Below are positions 33,825 to 41,519 of a stretch of 54,256 nucleotides of DNA, piece after piece. Under the pieces are notes generated by a model. The model did no database searches and had not been told where the DNA came from. It saw nothing but the letters and a program-made list of their open reading frames with translations. Source of the DNA: a bacterium. GTDB lineage: Bacteria > Patescibacteriota > Microgenomatia > UBA10105 > UBA927. A program made the translations under genes and the position numbers. The stretch covers positions 1-54,256 of the forward strand of contig JAKAFY010000009.1 of NCBI GenBank assembly GCA_021817785.1, written 5' to 3'. Positions within the stretch are counted from its first letter, which is position 1. Each line of letters opens with the position of its first letter.

Positions 33825-34862
33825 ATGCCAGTAGATGCAAAACTTCAAGCCATACGGCTCGCCATGGATACGATCGAGAAACAATACGGCAAAGGATCCA
33901 TCATGAAACTCGGAGAAAAAGCAAATATTCATGATGCCGTTGACGTCATTTCCACCGGCATTCTTCCGTTGGATATGGCGCTCGGGGTCGGAGGAATTCC
34001 CAGGGGCAGGATTATAGAAATATATGGCCCGGAGGCTTCCGGCAAAACGACGGTGTGTCTGTCTATCATCGCGGAAGCGCAAAAAAACAATGGGGTAGCA
34101 GCATTCATTGACGCCGAGCATGCACTGGATCCGCAATGGGCGGAAATATTAGGAGTAAAACTCGATGACCTTCTTATTTCCCAGCCGGACACCGGAGAAC
34201 AGGCACTGGAAATTGCAGAGACGCTTATTCGGAGCGGAGGCATCGACGTCATCGTCATCGATTCCGTGGCGGCGCTCGTTCCCAGGGCGGAAATAGAAGG
34301 GGAGATGGGCGACAGTATGATGGGCGTACACGCCCGGCTTATGTCCCAGGCGCTGCGGAAGCTGACTGCCGTCATATCCAAATCCAAGACAATCGTGATC
34401 TTTACCAACCAACTCCGACAAAAAATCGGCGTCATGTTCGGAAATCCCGAAACAACGACGGGAGGCATGGCACTCAAATTTTATGCGAGTATCCGCATGG
34501 ATTCCCGGAAAATCGAAACGCTGAAAGATGGGGATAAGGTCATTGGCAGCAGACACAGGGTGCGCATCGTCAAAAACAAAGTGTCGCCGCCGTTCCGGCT
34601 TGCGGAATTCGACGTCATGCATGACGGGGTGTCCAAAGAAGGGGCATTGCTGGATGTCGGGGTCGAACTGAGTGTTATTTCCAAGTCCGGAGCGTTTCTG
34701 AAATACGGGACACAAATGCTGGGACAGGGAAAGGAGGCAGCCAAGATGTATTTGAAGGAAAATACAAAAGTGACGCGGGAAATTTCCGATGCGATCTGGA
34801 AAATCGTGAAATCCGGTCATGCACAGCCTAAAGTAGCTCCTGCCGAACCATCGAAGGAGTAA
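33825..34862 (+). CDS. recA: recombinase RecA
   Basis: RecA (345 aa) forms the filament for strand exchange and SOS signalling. Walker A is GPEASGKTT (about 68-76), Walker B-region [22 protein letters not shown], loop L2 with [22 protein letters not shown], and the MDSRKIE block are clear. A strong GAAAGGAG site precedes the ATG. It is followed by its regulator recX. No LexA-like box was identified upstream. Confidence 0.98.
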   Translation: MPVDAKLQAIRLAMDTIEKQYGKGSIMKLGEKANIHDAVDVISTGILPLDMALGVGGIPRGRIIEIYGPEASGKTTVCLSIIAEAQKNNGVAAFIDAEHALDPQWAEILGVKLDDLLISQPDTGEQALEIAETLIRSGGIDVIVIDSVAALVPRAEIEGEMGDSMMGVHARLMSQALRKLTAVISKSKTIVIFTNQLRQKIGVMFGNPETTTGGMALKFYASIRMDSRKIETLKDGDKVIGSRHRVRIVKNKVSPPFRLAEFDVMHDGVSKEGALLDVGVELSVISKSGAFLKYGTQMLGQGKEAAKMYLKENTKVTREISDAIWKIVKSGHAQPKVAPAEPSKE

Positions 34863-34883
34863 TGGCACACATGGGAATCCATC

Positions 34884-35372
34884 ATGGACGAAACGGAATA
34901 TGAACGGTTGTTAGGGGCAGCGATTCGGTTCGTCTCCTTTCGCCCGAGAAGCGAGAAAGAACTTCGGGATTTTTGTGCAAAAACGCTGAAACGTCATCAT
35001 ACGACCGCTCCCCTCGTTATTGATCAGGTTATGTCCCGGCTCACGGAGCTGGAATACGTCAACGACCGTACGTTTGTCGAGTGGTGGGTCGGGCAGCGCA
35101 CCGCATTTCGGCCCAAAGGGAAGCGGATCATCATGTCAGAACTGGGAGCGAAGGGTGTCGCCAAACCGGTGGTCGATGAATACTTTGCTGCGATGGGAGA
35201 TAACCGCGATGAAAAAGCGCTTGCGCAACAAGCCGCGGAGAAAAAACTTGCCCTCTGGCATGCACTTCCGCCCCTTACCCGGAAGCAAAAACTCTATGAT
35301 TTTCTGTCCCGGAGGGGGTTTGACAGCGATACGGTTGGCAGCGTCGTTGACGATGTTATGGGAAAAGAGTAA
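34884..35372 (+). CDS. recX: regulatory protein RecX
   Basis: RecX (162 aa) binds RecA filaments and limits their activity. The protein has three-helix repeats with family signatures: RFVSFRPRSEKELRDFCAK, MSRLTELEYVNDRTFVEWWVG and FRPKGKRIIMSELGAKGV, then a C-terminal YDFLSRRGFDSDTVGSVV. Length and position after recA are typical. Confidence 0.93.
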   Translation: MDETEYERLLGAAIRFVSFRPRSEKELRDFCAKTLKRHHTTAPLVIDQVMSRLTELEYVNDRTFVEWWVGQRTAFRPKGKRIIMSELGAKGVAKPVVDEYFAAMGDNRDEKALAQQAAEKKLALWHALPPLTRKQKLYDFLSRRGFDSDTVGSVVDDVMGKE

Positions 35373-35559
35373 AATAGTCTCTGTAGTCAGAATAGTATTG
35401 ATCTGACACAGGCGAAGTATCAAAAGCATAGCAAAAAGTATCTGTAGGATTATGACCATTCATTCTCATCCTGTATCTCCTACATATTCGGCCGTTTAAT
35501 CACACGGTCTCTTTTTGCCGTCTTATTTGCATCTCGCCTCTTAAGAAAGGATTTAATCT

Positions 35560-37116
35560 ATGTTAGATGTACTAAAAACGTTATCAGGTTTAGTGAAGCC
35601 GCGGCATCAGTCACCTGTTTCTTCGCGTCCGGCTGCCCCGGTAGAGGTTGTAGCCCCCAAAACGGAAACGAAGCCGGCCAAAAAAGGGAAAAAACAAGCA
35701 GCCCCCGTGGTGGTTCAGCCTACCGTGGACTTTGAAGCCCAGCGAAAACTCGCCGAAGCGCAGGCACGGGAAATCATACTTGAGGCCAAAGATGAAGCAC
35801 TGCGCATCCGCCGTGAGGCCGAATTGGAAACGCGCAGATTGGAGGAAGACGTCCGGGGCAGGGAAATCGCTGCAGACCGGAAAGATGCCGCGCTCATCGA
35901 CCGGGAGAAGCGCCTGCTGGAAACAGAAGCATCCCATCTCAAGAAACGGGAAGAAATCGATGCACTCCGGAAAGAAACATTAGTAAAGCTCGAAAAAGTT
36001 GCGCATTTAACCCGCGATGAAGCCAAGAGCCTTATCCTTTCCGAACTGCGCAATGAACTTGCGGAAGATGTCGCCAAAGAAATCAAAGAAGCAGAGGAAA
36101 AAGCCAAAGAAGAAGCGGAACTCAAATCCCGCGAGATATTGGTCGATGCGATGCGTCACGGAGCGACGGACTATGTCTCCGAATACACCGTATCCGTGAT
36201 CAAAGTGACGGATGAAGAAGTCAAAGGCCGCATTATCGGGAAAGAAGGCCGGAATATCCGTGCATTCGAGACGGCTACCGGCGTAGACGTAGATCTGGAC
36301 GAAGAAGGGGTTATCCGCCTTTCCAGTTTTGATCCGGTGCGCCGCGAAGTGGCACGGGTCACGCTAGAGCGCTTACTCCGGGACGGCAGGGTACAGCCCG
36401 GCCGCATTGAGGAGCTTATCGAACAGGTGAAAAAAGAACTTGACCGCATCATGTTCGAAGAGGGGCAAAAGTTATGCCACGCGGTCGGCGTGTATAATCT
36501 GCCGCCTCCTTTGGTCGCTATGCTCGGGCGGTTTAAATACCGGTATTCATACGGGCAAAATATGATCGCGCACACGATGGAAGAAACCAAAATCGGTATT
36601 GCGATAGCCCAGGAAATCGGCGCCGACGTCAATGTCGTGCGGTTGGGGTGTCTTCTTCACGATATAGGAAAGATCGTGACCGAAAAGGAAGGGAACCATA
36701 TACAGCTCGGTATTGAACTGTGTAAAAAATACGGGTTACCGTCAAACGTAACCGATTGTGTCGCTCAGCACCATGAGGACACGCCGTTTACGAGTTCGGA
36801 GTCCATGATCGTCTATATTGCCGATGCGATTTCAGGAAGCCGTCCCGGTGCCCGGTACGAAAACTATGATGAGTATGTCAAACGTCTGAAGGATCTGGAA
36901 GATATTGCCAAATCCAAAAAAGGCGTGACGGAAAGCTTCGCATTCCAGGCGGGCCGCGAAATCCGCGTACTCGTGGATCCCGGACAAGTGGATGATGCCA
37001 CGGCAGTCATCATGGCCAAAGAAATCCGTGATGAGATTGCCAAAAAGGTCATCGTCCCGGGTTCCGTCAAAGTGACGGTTATTCGCGAGCTTAGAGCAAC
37101 GGAAATAGTGAAATAA
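35560..37116 (+). CDS. rny: ribonuclease Y without an N-terminal membrane helix
   Basis: RNase Y (518 aa) is the endonuclease that starts mRNA decay in many bacteria. After a low-complexity start (1-55, rich in Pro, Lys and Ala) comes a long coiled coil (about 56-200). The KH domain has GRIIGKEGRNIRAFETATGVD, and the HD domain LLHDIGKIVTEKEGNH and AQHHEDTPFTSSES. The usual N-terminal transmembrane anchor is missing: MLDVLKTLSGLVK is at most amphipathic. AAGAAAGGA gives a ribosome binding site 6-14 nt before the ATG. It follows recX after 187 bp, which contain a weak CCGT/ACGG hairpin with a T-run. Confidence 0.93.
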   Translation: MLDVLKTLSGLVKPRHQSPVSSRPAAPVEVVAPKTETKPAKKGKKQAAPVVVQPTVDFEAQRKLAEAQAREIILEAKDEALRIRREAELETRRLEEDVRGREIAADRKDAALIDREKRLLETEASHLKKREEIDALRKETLVKLEKVAHLTRDEAKSLILSELRNELAEDVAKEIKEAEEKAKEEAELKSREILVDAMRHGATDYVSEYTVSVIKVTDEEVKGRIIGKEGRNIRAFETATGVDVDLDEEGVIRLSSFDPVRREVARVTLERLLRDGRVQPGRIEELIEQVKKELDRIMFEEGQKLCHAVGVYNLPPPLVAMLGRFKYRYSYGQNMIAHTMEETKIGIAIAQEIGADVNVVRLGCLLHDIGKIVTEKEGNHIQLGIELCKKYGLPSNVTDCVAQHHEDTPFTSSESMIVYIADAISGSRPGARYENYDEYVKRLKDLEDIAKSKKGVTESFAFQAGREIRVLVDPGQVDDATAVIMAKEIRDEIAKKVIVPGSVKVTVIRELRATEIVK

Positions 37117-37267
37117 TACGCGTGTGTTGTGTCGCCGTTTTTCCGTACCTTACGGATGTATCGGTACCGGTCATGCACATTAGGCGCACAAATTTTTATA
37201 TAAGGTCGCCGATACCGTCTAAATGTTCTATCCATATAGATTTAGATTGTTATAGTGCGATGTATAA
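37117..37267. other. gap between rny and HU promoter
   Basis: No gene is seen. CCGTA-CCT-TACGG (near 37145) forms a small hairpin without a T-run. ATATAGATTT (37234-37243) is the left arm of an inverted repeat whose right arm overlaps the HU promoter. The remaining sequence is AT-rich and unassigned. Confidence 0.4.
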
Positions 37268-37305
37268 AAATCTATATTGACACGACGCGCTATATCTTCT
37301 ACAGT
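37268..37305 (+). promoter_or_regulatory. HU gene promoter with an overlapping operator-like inverted-repeat arm
   Basis: A perfect TTGACA (37277-37282), a 17-bp spacer and TACAGT (37300-37305) form a promoter, with the start near 37312. AAATCTATAT (37268-37277) ends on the first T of the -35 and is an exact inverted copy of ATATAGATTT at 37234-37243. The pair, 24 bp apart, could be a regulator site or DNA-looping site. Confidence 0.7.
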
Positions 37306-37312
37306 GCCTCAT

Positions 37313-37340
37313 AGAGATCGTTGCAACAATCTCTAAAAAT
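37313..37340 (+). other. palindrome at the start of the HU leader
   Basis: AGAGAT-C-GTTGCAAC-A-ATCTCT (37313-37334) is a 22-nt palindrome with one mismatched pair at the very 5' end of the predicted RNA. AAAAATATTTTT follows it. It may protect the RNA 5' end, act as an early attenuator, or bind a protein as DNA. Confidence 0.5.
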
Positions 37341-37362
37341 ATTTTTCTCGTTCTAACCTTCT

Positions 37363-37482
37363 GCCCAACGTTGGAGGCTTGCCTCCCGAAGTCCATCCTC
37401 AGAAGGCTTCGCAAAATTTTTTCCTGAGGTGCGGATTCCCTTTCGCATGACACAAGGGACGGATAGGAGGTGAAATACACAC
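37363..37482 (+). promoter_or_regulatory. structured leader of the HU gene, shared with the DUF5679 gene
   Basis: In order, the element has GGAGGC/GCCTCC (37373-37386), CGAAG, CTCAG (37398-37402) pairing with CTGAGG (37424-37429), and GCTTCG inside. TGCG (37430-37433) can pair with CGCA (37444-37447), and CCC (37438-37440) with GGG (37456-37458); these two pairings cross. AGGAGGTGAA follows before the ATG. The minus-strand leader at 45664-45778 has the same blocks in the same order and spacing. It is either a cis-regulatory RNA or a compound dispersed repeat. Confidence 0.6.
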
Positions 37483-37755
37483 ATGACAAAAGCAGATCTT
37501 GTTGAAGTCGTCGCAAAGAAAGCCAACTTAACCGCAAAAGCCGCGCGTGAAGCGGTGGCTGCAGTTTTTGGCGCCGTCACTGACGCTTTGAAAAAAGGCG
37601 ATAAAGTGGTGGTAACCGGATTTGGTACCTTTATGGTACGAAGCCGGAAAGCACGCACCGGGCGAAATCCCCAGACGGGGACCGCGATCAATATCCCGGC
37701 GCGCAAGACTCCTGGCTTCACCGCTGGGAAAGCACTCAAAAAAGTTGTCCGGTAA
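37483..37755 (+). CDS. hup: HU-family DNA-binding protein
   Basis: A 90-aa histone-like protein that bends DNA and compacts the nucleoid. The start MTKADLVEVVAKKANLTAKAAREAV and the arm GTFMVRSRKARTGRNPQTGTAINIPARKTPGF with the intercalating Pro region are diagnostic. A strong AGGAGGTGAA site and a long structured leader precede it. Its stop codon lies in the loop of a small CCGG/CCGG hairpin with a T-run. Confidence 0.97.
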   Translation: MTKADLVEVVAKKANLTAKAAREAVAAVFGAVTDALKKGDKVVVTGFGTFMVRSRKARTGRNPQTGTAINIPARKTPGFTAGKALKKVVR

Positions 37756-37778
37756 ACCGGTCTCTTTTTCCAATGAGG

Positions 37779-37810
37779 GGCTCACTTTTTTCTGAAGTGA
37801 GTCTCTTTTG
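37779..37810 (+). terminator. terminator after the HU gene
   Basis: GGCTCACTT (37779-37787) pairs with AAGTGAGTC (37795-37803, one G-T pair), followed by TCTTTT. A weaker CCGG/CCGG hairpin with TCTCTTTTT at 37749-37769 precedes it. Together they should end the HU transcript. Confidence 0.8.
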
Positions 37811-37883
37811 GTATCTATCACTTCCGTTGCTGCGAGGACAGACTTGCACTGGAAACACGGAGTGCATATACTTATATGTACCT

Positions 37884-38723
37884 ATGCCACCCAAAGGAAA
37901 AAAGAAACGCGCATCTCTCAAATTAGATGTTTCATCCGGTCAGATTACCGAAGGAACAGACGTTCAAGCAGCGGATAAAGCACCGCAGGAGCCACCGGTA
38001 CGGCAGGTCGTGGAGGTAGTAGATGATGCACAGGTTCCGGAAGCCATAGAAACGATAAAAAAAGATGCGGCGGAGATAGAAGACGTCGTAGAAACCATCG
38101 AAGAAAAAATAGAAGAAGATAAAACACCGGAAACAGTCAGTCAGGCTTCAGACGAAACACATCCGCCGGTACACGAAGAAGTTACGGAAGATGCCAAAGG
38201 CAGTGTGGAATCATTATTTACCCGCGCAACATCTCCGGTAACTCCGGAAATTACGGTAGTCAGCAAACGTGATAAATCTCTGGGCGTTTGGGTCGGTGCC
38301 ATGCTGGGGATTGTTCTGGCTGTCGGAGTGTCCCTTATTTTCTTTGTTCGCGGTTCTTCCCATCTGTCACTTTTTGCCCCTAAACCCACGCCGACGCCGA
38401 CGGCCATGCCCACGCCGACGCCAGCGCCGGTGAGCGCCGTCAACCGAAAAGATGTCAAGGTTTCCGTCTTAAACGGCGGGGGAGTTGCGGGAGCCGGAAG
38501 CAAGATGAAGGCATTTTTGGAGAGCAAAGGATATACGGTGACAAATGTCGGCAACGCAGACGCCTACACGTACGACCAGACGGAAGTGCACGTAAAAAGC
38601 GGTGATGACGCCATCGCCGCATTACTGAAAGACGATCTGAAATCGGATTATACTGTCGCCTCGGCAACCGGCACGGTAGACAGCGCCGCAGACTTCGACG
38701 CCCAAGTCATCGTCGGGAAATAA
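37884..38723 (+). CDS. LytR C-terminal-domain protein, single-pass membrane protein
   Basis: A 279-aa protein. It starts MPPKGKKKRA, then an acidic, probably disordered cytoplasmic region (15-130), one membrane helix (about 134-156), a PTPTPTAMPTPTPAP linker (168-182) and a LytR_C domain (about 189-279; VKVSVLNGGGVAGAGSKMKAFLESKGYTV). The domain occurs on cell-wall-associated LytR-CpsA-Psr proteins and alone; the enzymatic LCP domain is absent. ATG 37884 is chosen; an upstream in-frame start at 37773 overlaps the terminator. The role is probably at the cell envelope but unproven. Confidence 0.8.
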   Translation: MPPKGKKKRASLKLDVSSGQITEGTDVQAADKAPQEPPVRQVVEVVDDAQVPEAIETIKKDAAEIEDVVETIEEKIEEDKTPETVSQASDETHPPVHEEVTEDAKGSVESLFTRATSPVTPEITVVSKRDKSLGVWVGAMLGIVLAVGVSLIFFVRGSSHLSLFAPKPTPTPTAMPTPTPAPVSAVNRKDVKVSVLNGGGVAGAGSKMKAFLESKGYTVTNVGNADAYTYDQTEVHVKSGDDAIAALLKDDLKSDYTVASATGTVDSAADFDAQVIVGK

Positions 38724-38726
38724 GCA

Positions 38727-39479
38727 ATGAAGTACAAAGCGCTATTTCTTGACGTGGACGGAACTCTCGTCCTTCACGGGATAGACAGTATTCCAAGTTC
38801 CCGAGTCACCCAAGCGATTGCGGCATGTGAACATGCGGGTATTTCTGTCTGCCTGGCCACCTCACGTCCTCCGGATTCCGTACAGAAAATTATCGCGCAC
38901 CTTTCGCTTACCGGTCTTTGCGTGTTGTCCAGCGGTTCACAGATTTACGATCCGAAAACAAAGAAGATCATTTTAGAAAAAGTATGTCCGAAATCGGCAA
39001 TCGATCCGATTTTACGTGTAGCAAGGGCACACAATGTCACCGTACTCATATACGACGGCGAGAAAGAATTTGCATATGACGAATCCTCACCGCCCCGGAA
39101 AATTATCAGTGTCTATTTTCCGGAGCTCCTGCCGGAGATGCTCCAGAAAATTATGAAAGAACTACGCGGCGTTTCCGGGATTTCACTGCACCGTATGGAG
39201 GCATGGAACCCGGAATTTGAAGTCCTGGATATTGTAAACGAGGAAGCATCCAAGCTTCATGGTATTGCCGAAGTTGTGAAACGCATGGGGATAGCCCCCC
39301 ATGAAATTATCGGCGTCGGAGACGGGTATAATGATTTTCCGCTTCTTATGGCGTGCGGGCTAAAAATTGCGATGGGCAACGCGGTCCCGGAGCTCAAAGC
39401 CATAGCCGATTTTGTAGTGCCGTCCGTAGAAGAGGACGGGGTCGCTGTCGTTATAGAAAAGTTTATACTCGGGACATAA
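38727..39479 (+). CDS. HAD-superfamily (Cof-like) phosphatase, tandem copy 1
   Basis: A 250-aa HAD hydrolase. The nucleophile motif is LDVDGTLV (D9 and D11), motif II is CLATSRP, and motif IV is GVGDGYNDFPLL. The cap domain lies between them, as in the IIB (Cof) subfamily. These enzymes dephosphorylate sugar phosphates, FMN or other metabolites; the substrate cannot be read from the sequence. It starts 3 nt after the LytR_C gene and is followed by a paralogue 5 nt downstream. Confidence 0.88.
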   Translation: MKYKALFLDVDGTLVLHGIDSIPSSRVTQAIAACEHAGISVCLATSRPPDSVQKIIAHLSLTGLCVLSSGSQIYDPKTKKIILEKVCPKSAIDPILRVARAHNVTVLIYDGEKEFAYDESSPPRKIISVYFPELLPEMLQKIMKELRGVSGISLHRMEAWNPEFEVLDIVNEEASKLHGIAEVVKRMGIAPHEIIGVGDGYNDFPLLMACGLKIAMGNAVPELKAIADFVVPSVEEDGVAVVIEKFILGT

Positions 39480-39484
39480 TACGT

Positions 39485-40231
39485 ATGAAATACAAAGCGC
39501 TTATCTTGGACGTTGACGGGACGCTCGTTCTCAACAGTCCCGAAGCGGTTCCTTCTGCCGGCGTCATCGCGGCGATTCGGCAGGCGGCATCGGTATTGCC
39601 GGTCTGTCTGGCAACCGGACGCGGGCTCCATGAAGTAGCTCCCGTGCTGTCTGTTCTCGATATCAACGGACCGTGTATCCTGGATCACGGGGCACAGGTG
39701 TATGATGCAAAAACGAATCGGATACTCAGGGAAGTCACGCTCTCAAAAGAACAGGTGGCTCTGGCATATGCTGTATTTCATGATGCAGGCCTGCCGGTAT
39801 ATCTGTTCGATGATCCGTCGCATACGGAATATGTTGGTGCGGACTCGCCGAATCCGATATTGGGGTTGTGGTCGCGGGGTGCGAACGCCGAAGAGTCCGC
39901 GCAGCTCGAGAAGGGATTTGCGAGTATCGATGGCATTACGGTCAATAAAACGAAATCCTGGGACGGAATCGGCTTGAGTTTTGAGATCACACACGCGGAT
40001 GCCACCAAACAGCACGGCGTATTAGAAGTTGCGAAATTATTATCTATTGAGCCATCGGAAATTATCGGCGTCGGAGACGGGTATAACGACTATCCTCTTC
40101 TTATGGCGTGCGGGTTAAAAATTGCGATGGGCAACGCGATCCCCGAACTCAAAGCTATTGCGGATTTTGTCGCCCCGCCGGTCGAAGAAGACGGCGTAGT
40201 CACGATTATTGAGAAATTTGTTCTTTCATAG
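39485..40231 (+). CDS. HAD-superfamily (Cof-like) phosphatase, tandem copy 2
   Basis: A 248-aa paralogue of the preceding gene, with LDVDGTLV, CLATGRG and GVGDGYNDYPLL. The first ~180 residues differ widely from copy 1, but the last ~60 are nearly the same (EIIGVGDGYND, PLLMACGLKIAMGNA, PELKAIADFV), also at DNA level. ATG 39485 mirrors the MKYKAL start of copy 1; the longer in-frame start at 39353 overlaps copy 1 and is rejected. Function as for copy 1. Confidence 0.88.
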   Translation: MKYKALILDVDGTLVLNSPEAVPSAGVIAAIRQAASVLPVCLATGRGLHEVAPVLSVLDINGPCILDHGAQVYDAKTNRILREVTLSKEQVALAYAVFHDAGLPVYLFDDPSHTEYVGADSPNPILGLWSRGANAEESAQLEKGFASIDGITVNKTKSWDGIGLSFEITHADATKQHGVLEVAKLLSIEPSEIIGVGDGYNDYPLLMACGLKIAMGNAIPELKAIADFVAPPVEEDGVVTIIEKFVLS

Positions 40232-40263
40232 TTCCCTTACTTCCCTTATCCCCCCTATTTCCC

Positions 40264-40269
40264 TATAAT
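40264..40269 (+). promoter_or_regulatory. possible miaB promoter after a pyrimidine tract
   Basis: TATAAT lies 8 nt before the miaB ATG, downstream of a nearly pure C/T tract (40232-40263). No good -35 is visible. Initiation 7 nt after the box would make an almost leaderless miaB mRNA. Confidence 0.4.
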
Positions 40270-40277
40270 CGCCTCAC

Positions 40278-41519
40278 ATGAAATACTTTATAAAAACCTT
40301 CGGCTGCGCCGCCAATGAGGCCGACAGTGAACGCATTGCAGCCCTCTACGAGTCCCGCGGGTATACACGCGCCCGCATGATGGGTCAGGCAGATGATGTG
40401 GTCATAAATACCTGTATGATCCGCGCATCGGCAGAACACCGCGTCTATGGCATTGTCCATAACCTGACGGAAGAAAAAAAGAAAGGCCGGAAGGTAAAAA
40501 TTGTTGTGACCGGCTGTATGGTGGGGATGGCAGCCAGGGAACGCACCGGAAAAATGTTAGCGCTTCTTGCCAAAAAAATGCCCGGTGTTGATGAATTTTT
40601 GCCTATAGAGGAAGTTGGATTCGATTTTGCCGCTATCCGTACCGATCCGCACCATGCATGGGTACCTATTTCAAACGGCTGCAATAATTTCTGTACGTTT
40701 TGCGTCGTGCCTTTTACCCGGGGGAGGGAAATCAGCCGTCCGTTTGATGATATTCTGGCAGAATGCAAAGAGTTGGCGGCCAAAGGGATTGCGCACATCA
40801 CGCTGGTCGGACAGAACGTCAATTCCTACGGGGCGGATTTGTTGGTCGGCGAAAAAAATATCCAGGTAATGCGCGATCTTCCTGATGCGACCTATTTCCG
40901 GGTGGAGCATGCGGAAAAAAAGGAGAAACGGGAATTTGTGCTCAACGGGAAAAAAATGAAACCAACCTATGTCAAACATCTCGGCAGACTGCGGATTCCC
41001 ACCGTGTTTCCGCAGCTACTTTCCGATATCTGTGCCATAGACGGCGTGCATGTAGTCGATTTTATTTCCAGTAACCCCTGGGATTTTTCAGATGAACTCA
41101 TTGCGGTCATGGCAAAAAATAACAAGATATCGCACGACATCCACCTTGCCCTGCAATCCGGCAGTAACGATGTGCTGAAACGGATGAACCGGTGGTACAC
41201 GCGGGAAGAATTTCTGGTTCTTGCGCAAAAAATCAAAAAAGCCATGCCCGATGCCCGGATTTCTACGGATATCATAGTCGGCTTTTGCGGGGAGACCGAC
41301 GAACAGTTTGAACAGACCGTGGATTTGGCGAGAAAGGTCGGATTTTCCAAAGCGTACGTTGCCATGTATTCCGACCGGCCGATGACGGCGGCTCACAAAT
41401 CGTATCACGACGATGTGCCGTATGCCGAAAAGAAACGCCGCTGGCGGGTACTTGAAGAACTGATCAATAAAACGAATCTGCGAAACGGCACGTATGCCAA
41501 AAGTATCCGGTATGCATAA
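40278..41519 (+). CDS. miaB: MiaB-type tRNA methylthiotransferase lacking a TRAM domain
   Basis: A 413-aa radical-SAM methylthiotransferase, likely adding the 2-methylthio group to i6A37 of tRNA. The N-terminal domain has cysteines C10, C46 and C80 for the auxiliary iron-sulfur cluster; the radical-SAM motif is C135-NNF-C139-TF-C142. An extra ~50 residues (about 190-242, highly charged) split the core. The protein ends near RNGTYAKSIRYA, where the C-terminal TRAM RNA-binding domain would normally start. It overlaps miaA by 8 nt, which supports MiaB over RimO. Confidence 0.88.
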   Translation: MKYFIKTFGCAANEADSERIAALYESRGYTRARMMGQADDVVINTCMIRASAEHRVYGIVHNLTEEKKKGRKVKIVVTGCMVGMAARERTGKMLALLAKKMPGVDEFLPIEEVGFDFAAIRTDPHHAWVPISNGCNNFCTFCVVPFTRGREISRPFDDILAECKELAAKGIAHITLVGQNVNSYGADLLVGEKNIQVMRDLPDATYFRVEHAEKKEKREFVLNGKKMKPTYVKHLGRLRIPTVFPQLLSDICAIDGVHVVDFISSNPWDFSDELIAVMAKNNKISHDIHLALQSGSNDVLKRMNRWYTREEFLVLAQKIKKAMPDARISTDIIVGFCGETDEQFEQTVDLARKVGFSKAYVAMYSDRPMTAAHKSYHDDVPYAEKKRRWRVLEELINKTNLRNGTYAKSIRYA

